Assembly (NCBI GenBank): GCA_024114885.1
Contig: CP099418.1
Span: 5,270,001 to 5,334,000 of the forward strand
Source: Septoria linicola
Taxonomy: Eukaryota; Ascomycota; Dothideomycetes; Mycosphaerellales; Mycosphaerellaceae
Length of the DNA: 64,000 nt
Direction: 5' to 3'
The notes below the pieces were generated by a model. That model saw only the letters and a program-made list of their open reading frames with translations, was not told where the DNA came from and ran no database searches. Below are positions 32,245 through 42,442 of this stretch, piece after piece. Numbering within the stretch: the stretch's first letter is position 1; each line of letters opens with the position of its first letter. The translations under genes and the position numbers were made by a program.

Positions 32245-32982
32245 GGAGGAGCTTCGAGGGCCTTCGCCGCCCGCTCGGAATCGATATGCGAGGGTCGCCA
32301 GTGTGTCGGTGTAGAGAGTCCGTTGACAAGTAAAAGTGTAGCGCAGTCACAGAAACTTGCCAGCCCACTTTCGGATCGTGAAATTGTTTATCGATAGTCG
32401 TCTCATCGCGTAGACCACCCTCTTTTTCAAATCAAGACTAACTTAGTTAACTAGCCTTTTATCTAAGTTAGCACGAAGCTGTGGGGTCTGAGACCTGAGG
32501 TACTCCCGAGTCTTTGCTCTGACCAGTCCACGCTTCGTCAGCTCCTCTCGTGGCATCGACTCCAAGAAAGTGCTGAGTGCGGCAAGACATTGCGATCACA
32601 GTCAGAAAACTTGCCCGTCCTGAGACGAGATAAAGTCGCACGGCAAGCCATGCAAACACTCAGTGCGTCCATCTTGGCCCGATTCTGAGCAACACATCAC
32701 CATCGAGGTTGCCATATGGGCGAGCACCTGCTACAAAACTACGTGATGCTCTGATACCTCGAAAGCCATCCGGTGTGCCCCAGACTCTATAGCTCTCGGA
32801 ATCCGCAGACCCTTCAAAAGGTTGGAGCACATAGTGACAGTAAGTGATGCAGAAGCAGATGACGTTGAAGGGCCGTCATGTCATGGCACCTGCAGCACAA
32901 TTACTTCAATGCTGCTGGAGCCACATCAACTCAATCTTCCACTATCGAAGCAACTCTCACTCACAACGAAATCTGATCCAAG
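32245..32982. other. Shared TSR1 / PMI promoter region with a small AT-rich inverted repeat
   Basis: 738 bp between divergent starts. Inverted 9-mers ctaacttag (32438-32446) and ctaagttag (32463-32471) flank an AT-rich loop. The patch is locally TA rich, unlike its surroundings, and may be a tiny repeat remnant or a chance hairpin. No gene is seen. Confidence 0.45.
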
Positions 32983-34303
32983 ATGGCAACTACACTAGAA
33001 TCTGTCTACAAGCTCAAATGCAGTTGCAACCAATACCCATGGTCAGAACCACTCTCCCACTCGCCACACTCGAAGCATTTACTGACAACAACGCAGGGGA
33101 AAGCAAGGCCAAGAGTCGATTGCAGCTCGACTATGTGAGAAGCAGCAAGGATGGGATGGCAAAGGGCCAGAGACCCCGTTCAAGATCAACAACGACAATT
33201 CTTATGCCGAGATGTGGATGGGCACATATCCCGACCTGCCATCATACGTTGAGGAAACCGGCGAGGACCTCCAAGCCGTACTCGATCGTCACCCAAAGGA
33301 ACTCGTCGGTCAAGAAACGCTGGACAAGTTCGGCCACTCCAAGCTGCCATATCTCCCCAAAGTACTCTCAATCGCCAAAGCACTCCCTCTACAACTCCAC
33401 CCCAACAAGGAAGTCGCTGCCAAGCTCCACAAAGAGAAGCCAGACGACTTCACCGACCCCAACCACAAGCCCGAGATCGCCCTCGCACTGGGCAAATTTG
33501 AAGCCTTCTGCGGTTTCAAACCCCTCGAAGACATCGCCACCCTCCTCAAACTCGAGCCTCTGCAACAATTCCTCCCAAAAGACACCAAGTCCTTCGACAA
33601 CCAAACCCTCAAGTCCGTCGTCGGCGCCATCCTCAAAGCCTCCGACTCCACCATCAAATCCGTCTACAACTCCCTCACATCCACAGACCCCTCCGCGTTC
33701 GGCAAATACTCGTACATCCCCACCCTCGCCCCGCGCCTCGCAGAACAATACTCTTCCTCTGACCCAGGCACCCTCGTCGCCCTCATCACAATGAACTACC
33801 TCGTGCTCTCCGCAGGTGAAAGCATTTACATCCCCGCCGACGGCATCCACGCCTACCTCTCCGGCGACATCATCGAATGCATGGCCCGCAGCAACAACGT
33901 CCTCAACACAGGTTTCTGCCCTCGCGCGGAGAGGAGTAATATTGATTTGTTCTTGGATTGCTTGACGTTCACGCCTCATAGCGCTGAAGAGGCGATTTTG
34001 AAGCCGAAGCCGTACGGGAAATCGAGGAATGGAAAATCAAAGGTCTTCGCGCCGCCGTTGAGTGAGTTTGATATGTTGCAGACGGAGCTCGGAAAGGGCG
34101 AGCAGGAGGTGCTGGAGAAGATTGGTGGGCCGAGTATTTTGCTTGCGACCAAGGGAAGTGCGACGATGAAGGTCAATGGGAAGGGATATCATGTCAATGA
34201 GGGTGCGGTGTTCTTCGTTGGGCATGGAGTAGAAGTTACGCTAGATGCTGGTGATGAGGGACTTTTGCTGCATACCGCACTTGTAGAGGGTAGTACGTCG
34301 TAG
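32983..34303 (+). CDS. Mannose-6-phosphate isomerase
   Basis: Type I Zn-dependent isomerase interconverting fructose-6-P and mannose-6-P, feeding GDP-mannose for cell wall and glycosylation. Exons 32983-33041 and 33097-34303, 421 aa; the intron splits the codon of W in CNQYPWGKQG. Landmarks are YAEMWMGTYPDLPS, then the Zn-ligand motif LPLQLHPNKEVAAKLH, NHKPEIALAL supplying Glu, and PADGIHAYLSGDIIECMA supplying His, followed by SNNVLNTGFCP. The order and length match the yeast enzyme family. It is divergent from TSR1. The ATG has good context (aagATGG). Confidence 0.95.
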
Positions 34304-34416
34304 AGCATCATGTTCATGACTTGATGAAAATACGCTCGAGATGAGGGCAGAGCAATAGAATCAATCGGACACTACCACCTACATCTCATTCAACCAATTA
34401 CTTCTCCTTCTCCCCC

Positions 34417-35220
34417 TCAAACAGCTCCAATCTGCTCCAAAATCTGCCTCATAGCCCTCTTATGCTTCTCCGCCATAACCAAATACACCACAATCCCCAC
34501 CACCGCACTCTGCAATCCCACCCAAACCAACAGTCCCACCCACCTCGCCCACTTCTCCCTCCGTCTCCTCAACCTCGTGACCCTCTCAAAACACGTCCAA
34601 CACACACTCCTCGCTCTCACCGTATCCGTGCAATCTCCCCTCCGAAAAATACAATGCCTTCCGCGGTCGAGCAGCATATCCGCAAAGTCGATGGCGCGGG
34701 GTGTGTAGAGGGAGAAGTTGTATGGAGCGCGGGAGGTGATTTTGCCGGGTTGGGCTTCGCGGAGGGCGGGGGAGTGGGGGATTGCTGGGCCCGGTGGGAG
34801 GTTCATTCCGACGAGGGAGAGGCTTGAGGCGTTTGGTGCGTGAGAGGTCAGGTGGAGTGATGGTGGGCTGGAGGTGGACGTTGATGGGGAGAGGGGGTCG
34901 ATGTCTTCGTCTGCTTCGCGTTCTCGTTCTTCTTCTGTGATAAGGGATGGATGGGTGGCGGTGGAGAATGCGTGTCGGTATGGAGAGGTTCGCTGGGGTG
35001 AGTACCGTTGCTGCGATGGCTGGTGTTGCTTCGGAGAAGGGAGTTGCAGTGGACTTGGTGGTCGAGGCGGGTCTTTGACAATGGAGTGGTCCCAGTGGAC
35101 AGTCGCTTCGCGAGGTGGGATTCGTCCAGCACTGTACATCTCGGCTTTGTATGCTGGGTCGATTGGCGATAGGCCTCCGAGTGCCGCGGCAGGTATGCCT
35201 TGCGGGCTGCGGAGAGGCAT
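34417..35220 (-). CDS. Hypothetical single-span membrane protein, 267 aa
   Basis: Not recognised. The N-terminal half is Pro/Ser/His rich and disordered. The C-terminal third looks conserved: SLYTPRAIDFADMLLDRGRH is followed by two Cys-containing segments (FRRGDC and SVCWTCFERV). A basic juxtamembrane run (RLRRRREKWARW) precedes one hydrophobic helix (VGLLVWVGLQSAVVGIVVYL) and a short charged tail. This suggests a tail-anchored or single-pass protein of an internal membrane. Its end lies ~110 bp from the PMI stop. Confidence 0.62.
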   Translation of the reverse strand: MPLRSPQGIPAAALGGLSPIDPAYKAEMYSAGRIPPREATVHWDHSIVKDPPRPPSPLQLPSPKQHQPSQQRYSPQRTSPYRHAFSTATHPSLITEEEREREADEDIDPLSPSTSTSSPPSLHLTSHAPNASSLSLVGMNLPPGPAIPHSPALREAQPGKITSRAPYNFSLYTPRAIDFADMLLDRGRHCIFRRGDCTDTVRARSVCWTCFERVTRLRRRREKWARWVGLLVWVGLQSAVVGIVVYLVMAEKHKRAMRQILEQIGAV

Positions 35221-35714
35221 GTTTATTATCTGCGGCGCAGGGCCTGACAGGTCTGATAACTTCTGTATTTGATGTGATCTTTAGCAATGCTGGTGTCGGC
35301 GTTTGTACTATTTGCTGCAATACATAAGCTCGAGTTGAGGGCGTTGATGTTGACGGAGCAAGCTGTCATTAATATCATCACATCCTACTGGAAGCGTTAT
35401 CGGCAGTCAATGGAAGGTTCGGTGAGTTGGCAAGACAGATAGATGTAAAGGCATGGGCGTCTTATTTGTGCTCACACGGTTTCAAGGCAGCTGCTACTGG
35501 ACATTGGGGCAGCGACTCCTCAGTGTTCGGAGTCATCATGGATCGTTAAATTCGTCATTTAGCAAATGCCGCAGAACTGTCTGCTGAGGAAGCAGTCTTG
35601 TTTCTGTTTGGCACTGCCGGAAGCCCCACGGCTTGCGCGTTGATAGACCCTCTCGTCTTATAGTGGTGCTCGCGGCCTGCGGGTATATTTCACATCTCTC
35701 GAGTGCTGACACGA
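35221..35714. other. Intergenic, 494 bp
   Basis: Upstream region of the 34417-35220 gene and 3' flank of the DUF726 gene, both read leftward. I see no supportable gene. Confidence 0.45.
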
Positions 35715-38048
35715 TTACTCTGGTCGTTTCGGTAGAGCCGGGGCCTGGTCGTCCACCGTCTGTGCATTCAATCCAGTGCTTCCCTCCTTGCCTGCCGTAG
35801 CTGAGCTCTTGCTTCTCCATTGTGCAGTAGCCTTGTCATAAGCAGCAGAAACGCTAGACCCAGCGGAGACCATCTTCGATTGTGCCCAGCCAACGTAGCT
35901 TTGTTCGTTCTTCTTTTCGACCTGCTTCTCCAGACCTTGAACATACTCTTCTGAAACGTCGTCCGATGAACCGCCCTTGCCTTTCTCCTTTGCCTCATTC
36001 TCCTCGCGTTCTCGGCTCTCTTTCTCGTCTTGCTCTTTGAGAGCCGCCTGCTCAGCTTCCAAGCCTTCGATGTCAACATCTTCAAACCCAATCTGCTTCA
36101 GGATCGGACCAGTGAGGAAGCGGTATCTTGTGTGGCCATTGACGAGACTGCTGACGTCCACATTCTCCACGCCCTTGACATGCTCGACTGCTTGAAGACC
36201 AGCAATGCCCAAAGCTACACTCTGGCTCCTGTATAGGAACCCAAGAACGTAGTCGTTTGTGGAATAAATGTTAACCACACGCCCGGCGACGACACTTCGG
36301 ATCATTCTCCAGTCGGCTGCCGTTGATGGGGCAGGTGTTCCAATGAGTATAGCATTCTCGACCAGACCGAACGCCTTTCTTTCAGCCAGTTGCTTCAGAC
36401 ACGAATAGATGACCTTGCCTCCCAGACTGTACCCAACTAGTGTTACTGGGCGCTCGCCTTGTGCCTTGTTGATCAATGCATCGGCAAGAACTTCGCCACA
36501 TTTCCGAGCACGATAGTTGGCGACAGAGAACGGATTGTCGATGATGCGGCCGACCTGTTATTGTTAGCGTTCAAATATTGATGATTGAAGCGCGAGTATG
36601 CTCACCTTCAGTATCGCAAGTGGCCAAAGACCTGCGGACAGAGCTCCCAGCAGTGTTCGCTTGATGATCTCGGTCTTCGCGTAGGCCCAGGCCGCGCTAG
36701 TCACTAGAGTCGTGATCGAGTTGCCCAAATTCATCAGTGCCTCCAACTCCCATCGTAATGCAAATGCTTCGAGCGGCGCACCGATGATCTTCCACGGCTC
36801 CACTACCTCCTCTTCCTTGGTCAGCCATCCACTGATGCCAATGGCGACGCGCAGCCGTCGGTATTCTTTCTCGATCTTGCGTGGACGATGGTGTGACCGC
36901 ACAGGCTCGAATGCAAAGTCCTCAATCTCTCTCGCATATTGGTCCATCATCTTTCCGGTCATGCGACCACCATATGCGCCGAAAAGACTCCCTACTAGCA
37001 CTCCGGATCCAGCCAGTGTACCTAGCAGGCCGGCAGTAGCTGTGCCTGCGAGACCAACTCCTCCCAGAACAGTGCCCACACCCGCGGCTAGCAGTGGAGC
37101 GGCCAGCCCACCTGTGACGCCGATCAACGCTGCACCTGCCACAGTTGCCAGACCGACTTTCCACTTTCTGCCGGACTTGTTCTCCTCTGCCTTCTTCTTT
37201 GTTTCCTCATCGGCAGTCATGTTCTCCGCAGCTGCTAGCAGACCCCTCGCAACCTTGCTTTCATCCTCGCCAAGGACATCGATGGGGAGGTCGAGGCTTG
37301 TCGACAGACGTAGGAGCAGTACACGCGACTCTGCATGATAGTGCTCCAGACTCAGGAGCAAAAGTAAGAGACAGTGCAAGATCAACGTCCTCTGCTCAAT
37401 TGTGAGCTTCCGCAGAGGGTTGTCGATTGGTGGGTAGAGTGTGGTCATGGAGTCATTCACCGTCTTGTCATACTTGGGAGGCCTTTCGAACTTCATAGGC
37501 GGCGAGGCAGCTCGTTTTGCCTGGTCCTGCTCCTTCTGTGCTGCTGCGTCGTCGCGCTTCTTGCGCATCTCCTCCTCCTCGTGCGAGTTGAGCACTTCTC
37601 CCAGGCGCTGGATCACGCTCGACCGCCATTGATCCCAGTGTTCGATAGCGGCTGTCTTGAGCTCCTTGACTCTCGCTTCACTCAGTTCCTTCTCTCGCTG
37701 TGCCAATTCTTTTTGCTCTTTCTCCTGCAGTTTCTGCTGTGCTGCTGCGTCCTGTGCACTGATCGTCTCATCCTCAGACTGCTTCGGCGAGTCCACTTCC
37801 GGCAGCGCTTCCTTGAGATCGTCGACCACCAAATCGGTGTTGGTGCCCGTCTCGTTGGCATCAAAAGCGTCCTCGATGGCCTGCTTCATGGCCTCGGTGC
37901 AGTCGGCGATGAGCAGAGTCAACGCGCCCCGGTCCTCGTGCGTTCGTAGAATGGTCGTGAGCGACTCGCCCTCCTCTGCTGCTGCTGGCTCGGAGCCATT
38001 GGAACGATTAGAAAAGGCGGCCGTCGCCTTGTTGAACATGCTCGCCAT
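35715..38048 (-). CDS. DUF726 family alpha/beta hydrolase (Mil1/TMCO4-like), 760 aa
   Basis: Membrane-associated hydrolase-fold protein; yeast Mil1 binds the clathrin adaptor AP-1. Exon 1 is 38048-36606 and exon 2 is 36554-35715 (51-nt intron, phase 0). The start chosen is MASMFNKA; an upstream in-frame ATG at 38105 is unlikely. A charged coiled-coil region rich in Glu/Gln/Lys lies near residues 95-200. Gly/Ala-rich hydrophobic segments (LATVAGAALIGVTGGLAAPL, GTLAGSGVLVGSLFGAYGG) follow. The hydrolase core after the intron has GYSLGG at 522-527 (Ser 524), then AILIGTPAP and NIYSTNDYVLGFLYRS. The C-terminal tail is disordered and charged. Confidence 0.87.
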
Positions 38049-38398
38049 GGCGGCAGGTGGTGAGGGGAATAAATCGTGGTGATGAAAACAGGCGAACACA
38101 CACACACGTTCCTACCTATTCATCTGATCATCAGAAAGTCAGACGGAAGACGCGGACAGCCATCGATGTCCGCCACGACAATCATGAAGACGGCGATGAC
38201 GTGAGTTGCACAGAAACCAGATCGTCGTGTCTCCCTTGCTGCAGATCAGCCAACGCCGAGACCCACGCTGCGCAACAACAAGCCTCGTGGCCTCGTGGCC
38301 TTTTACCTGGGTGATACACAGGATACCTTTCCTTTCTGATATGATCAATCGACCTTGAGAGCAGCAAGTGGTAGTTCTGCTCCAAATGTGTGGTGACC
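38049..38398. other. Divergent promoter region, 350 bp
   Basis: Lies between the DUF726 gene and the ARMH3-like gene. Short frames on both strands are chance. A CA-dinucleotide run lies near 38096-38107. Confidence 0.45.
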
Positions 38399-40510
38399 AT
38401 GGAACAAAGTCCGCTCACCCAACAATCGCGGCCAGAAGTATTTGAGCCAAAAGTGGTTGGTCTGTATCGACATCTATTCCAAGTAAGGCTGCAAATTCCA
38501 AGCAGGATTGACTTTGGAGCGTGATGCTAATGATTCCAGGGAATTGAGGAGGACGACAAAGACGATGAGTTCTGGACCACACTATTCCTGCTCAAGCCAG
38601 ATATCGCTGCATTGCGTGAGGTATTGGAGAATACCAGTGCAGAGTTTCTGCTGCATGCTCAGGTCAGTCTTCTCTAATTGACAACTATGCCCTGTACTGA
38701 CACCCATCAGCATCAGTCACAACAACTTCTCCTCCAAGCATTAGCTCGAGTGAAGGCAGCACACAGTCCAGCCGACGAGAATGCCCTGGATGTGAGTACA
38801 ACGATCGCTTCACGTACAGATCTGCAGTTGATGACTTAGACCTTGACAGTCTTCTTCGCCATCGTGCTCTCGAAGAAGTTCACGAACCCAAGCTCAGATG
38901 TGATCGAACTGCTTGCAGGCTTAGACAATGTCGATTCTGTCTTCTTCGATCTAGTGGGCACTCTCGATCATGCCATCAAGGAGGGAAGAAGCAGTAAGTG
39001 TGCAAGCTCTACGTTCACGAGTCGAGACTGACCATTACAGCCGAGTTGCGGCAAAAAGGCGTCAGGATGGCTATAGCAGTGGTTGCTGGCGGCTATCAGA
39101 CTGCTTTGGTCTCCTACTTTGTTCAGAAGGACTTCTTCCCGGCACTGATGAAACTCGCACATCAGCTGGACAATCCTTTGCAGGCATCTGAGCCCCTCCT
39201 GCTGACAGGATTACTGGCGAACTACAACAAGTTCGAGTCCAATAACCAATATCGAACTCGCTTTGCCGACTTTGTCAACGAAGAAACCATGACGAGAGTC
39301 ATCCAGAGCGTGGCGTGGACTACGACTGTGCTCAGGGAACGATATGTGGCCATTCAGGACGACACTCCAGTCGGCTGGAGCATAGGCAATACCTTGTCCT
39401 ACGTTGGCCTTGGCTCTCTGGCAGGTGTCAAGCCAGCGGCTGTTGCACTAACACAAGAACAGCAGAAAGAAGCATTCTCACAACAGTAAGTCGGCCACTA
39501 TCCTGCGTCTGATCGAAGCTGACCAGTCCAGACCCGGGAACGAGACTGCAGCGCTACTCACTGTCTACGACTTCGCGCTCGCCAACAAGCTATTCTGTCA
39601 CCACTTTGTTGCACTTGCGTCAGCTGAGAAAGGCCAGGCGACTCCGTTCAGCGCTTTTCTGTCCTTCACGTCATATCTATACCAGCATGCATACCGGAAT
39701 GCTCGCGCCTCGCTATACGCCTATCTGACGCTACTGATAATCTTGAATCTGGTAGAAGATCCGGCGATTGCCAAGCTACTGTCCGAGACGACTGCCCCTG
39801 TACAACTTTGCAAACAAAGACCTCCACAATTACCCCTCGCCAAAGGGGATCGACCATACATAGCCACGATCCTCGACTTGCTGATGGACGGCATGAATCA
39901 TAATCTGCGTAAGAACCTAGACACGAACTTCTATGGACAAAGCATCACAGTGCTGTCGAGAGTGGTCTCATATCTGGCCAAATCCCGCACGAAACTGTCC
40001 TATCACTGGTCCGAGCTCTGGCGCTCTCTACTATCTTTCATCCGCTTCTTGACAACATACCCAGACGACTTGCAAAGACTACCCGGGATCTTCAAGCTCA
40101 TCGACAGCTTGACCGAACTCCTCACAACAGCTCTCTCCAACGGCGAAGCATTCCTCCCCGATGCAGCCGCTTACGACGATCTCTTCTACAAGCTCGTCGA
40201 ATCCGGCGAAGCCTTGATCAAATTCCGCAACGCATACGCCTTAGCAAAGGCAGATGAGAACAGATCGATCAACACTCTGATTGGAGTATCGAAGCACTAT
40301 CAAGAACTCATTGAGACGCAAAAGTCCAAGAGCACACATCTGACACCGAGAGAGGTTAGTAAAGTGATTAAGCAGGGGTATGAGACGCTTTCGATTGAGA
40401 CGAAAGAAGGGCTGGATCAGTTTGAGAGGTATCGCGAAGCGGATCATAAAGTTGCTTTGAAGAAGATTGCGCGGGTTGCGGTGGTGGACGCTGCTTCGTT
40501 GGTGTTGTAG
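38399..40510 (+). CDS. ARMH3-like (DUF1741) armadillo-helical protein, 621 aa
   Basis: Homologous in layout to human ARMH3/C10orf76, a Golgi-associated regulator of PI4KB; yeast lacks a clear counterpart. Six exons: 38399-38482, 38540-38662, 38711-38791, 38840-38993, 39041-39485 and 39532-40510, totalling 1866 nt. The helical repeats are long amphipathic segments, for example TLTVFFAIVLSKKFTNPSSD, MAIAVVAGGYQTALVSYF and WRSLLSFIRFLTTYPDDL. The final intron acceptor must be the second AG (39530-39531); the nearer AG at 39525-39526 breaks the frame. The C-terminal half, around YIATILDLLMDGMNHNLRKN, is the most family-like. No signal or membrane helix. Confidence 0.85.
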
Positions 40511-40884
40511 GGATTTGGATGGATAGATAGATCTAGAGATGTGGTCAGAAGAAAGAGAGAGTCCGCGCTGGGACACGACGTTCGAAGCTCCAATCCTCGC
40601 AAGGCAATGATCCTTGTCTCTGCTGTCTCACCAAGTCGCAATCCGGCCAACACCGAATGATCATCATCATCATAAAGCTCCTGTCCATCTCCGCGATTTC
40701 ACCAACGACTGATGATGGTGGCAATGGCGATTATCAATTACTGCAATTCGCCTCCGTAGCAGACGTAAAGATACATCCATTCCCTTGATCGACGCATTCA
40801 TGGCCCTTAGTCATCACAACAACATCATCAGCATATATATACACACTTACAAACCCCCTCTTCGTTCATGACTACGCCGTATGG
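40511..40884. other. Tail-to-tail intergenic region
   Basis: 374 bp between the ARMH3-like stop and the stop of a leftward small secreted protein gene. An atcatcatcatcat microsatellite-like patch lies near 40660. No gene is seen. Confidence 0.45.
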
Positions 40885-41339
40885 CTACGCTGCCAAAATC
40901 GAATCTGGATTGGAGGTGGTCGAAACATTGAGTTGAAGGGGTGTCTTGGTGAGAGTCGTGGTACATACAACATCACAACTCGCCCCCGCGACGGAGACGT
41001 CGTTGTCGACTCGTTTGCGCGCGCAGAAACCTCGGGGCCAGAGAGCTTTGTTTTCGGCGTTGGCGTTTGTTGTGCAGACGGACTGTTTCACCGATGGGGG
41101 ATGGTTAGAGATTGATTGTGTCTGGTATGAATAGAGGGTGGTGGGGGGTGAGGAGGAGGATGAAGAGGAAGAAGAAGAAGAGAGATGGATGTGGAGAAGG
41201 AGGAAGAGGAAAGGAGGAGAATGGTGGTTGGAGAGGGGAGATCTGAGCATAGGTAGGTTTCTACGGTTCCCTCTTGTGCCCAAGTCGATCCTGCGAGGAG
41301 GAGCAGTTGGAGGAGTGTGTTTGACAGGATGAGCTTCAT
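40885..41339 (-). CDS. Small secreted protein, 90 aa, four cysteines (effector candidate)
   Basis: Exon 1 is 41339-41265 (25 codons) and exon 2 is 41082-40885, both phase 0, separated by a 182-nt purine-rich (+ strand) intron with GTAGAA donor and aaacag acceptor. Exon 1 encodes a classic signal peptide: MK, a Leu-rich core (LLQLLLLAGS), then a predicted cut after TWA. The mature ~69-residue chain has four Cys (SVCTT, GFCAR, SCDVVC), enough for two disulfides, plus Arg/Asn-rich stretches. No domain is recognised. Small size, secretion signal and paired Cys are typical of fungal effector candidates, but other roles are possible. Unspliced reading gives a shorter Cys-poor peptide. Confidence 0.65.
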
Positions 41340-42442
41340 GGTGAGTGATTGTGGCGGGAATAAGAAAGGCAAATATACTATGTCGATGCTATGGAACGGG
41401 AGCAATGTGAAAAGGCCTCCTTCGCTGTTACATATGCATATGGCGGTTCTCAATTCTCCGATATTAGCGCTTCGATGGAGGACGGCGCGTCCGACGTGGT
41501 AGATCTAGATGATCCGGCGCGACTGTGTAGTTCTGCTAGAAGTCTTACTAAGATGTGCTAGACTAGGTCGTAGAGGTATAGTCATCTTGACCATTAGTGA
41601 TCATGGCTGTTGTACGCAGAGCACGACTGTTGAGGCTCGAGGATGTGGTTCATAAGGCTGCAAGTCTTGGTCGTGAGACATCTGGAGCTACTGTACCATC
41701 ACGATGTGCAGATCGTGCAATCACATGATAGTGGACGCACTGGATGGTGAAAGGTGAAGTAGCCATGTGGAGGATCGCAGTCGGCGTAGAAAGGTGCGGA
41801 TTCTAAAACATCAAGCTCGCTAGGGACATGCTGTTCAGAGTCGAGATGAACTCCGGCCTGGAGGAATGCAATATGAGGGTCGCCTAGCAGAACAAAGCGA
41901 TGAGAAGACGTGGATAGTACTTCAATGTTGTTGATGATGAAGTGGTGATGAATCCCACAGTCCAGACGATGATGCAGTTCGCACGTTCCTGGCACTACAC
42001 GATGACCTCGCTAAGACCGCATGCTGCACGCTGCCGCGTAAGGTCGAGAAGCTGCCGGGGGGAGCTTCTTGATCACCAAGATGGGCGGCGAGAGTCTTGG
42101 TATTGGAAGTCGCACAAGTTACCCGCTCGAGCTGATGTCTGCAAAGTATAACGACAACCTGCTCACTTCACTCGGTGAGAAGTGTTGATCTACGAGCACA
42201 TTCGTGTTGTGTCGTCGAAGTGACCAGCACCATTGAGTTCTGCTAGCGAGCTTTGGTTGATCAGCGCCACAACCGTCAACGGAGGCCAGTGCGAATAGAG
42301 ACCCACACACCTTTCACGAAACGTGCAGAGGAAACAAGTGCTGCTCGCTCCTGCACATCTTCCATCGACGGCCGACAACGACTCCAACGCGAGCTTCTTC
42401 TTGAGCAGCGCGCGACGAGTGTGTGCCGTCTTGATTGGCTAA
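41340..42442. other. 1.1-kb divergent intergenic region
   Basis: Lies between the leftward small secreted protein gene and rightward MAM3. Short frames at 41699-41995 and 42253-42939 lack homology or signal peptides; the latter overlaps MAM3 out of frame. Nothing further is seen. Confidence 0.45.

Noticed and set aside
33389..33979. 196-codon frame on the - strand
   Set aside because: Lies opposite the mannose-6-phosphate isomerase exon. Its Gly/Val/Glu-rich product is an artefact of codon bias.
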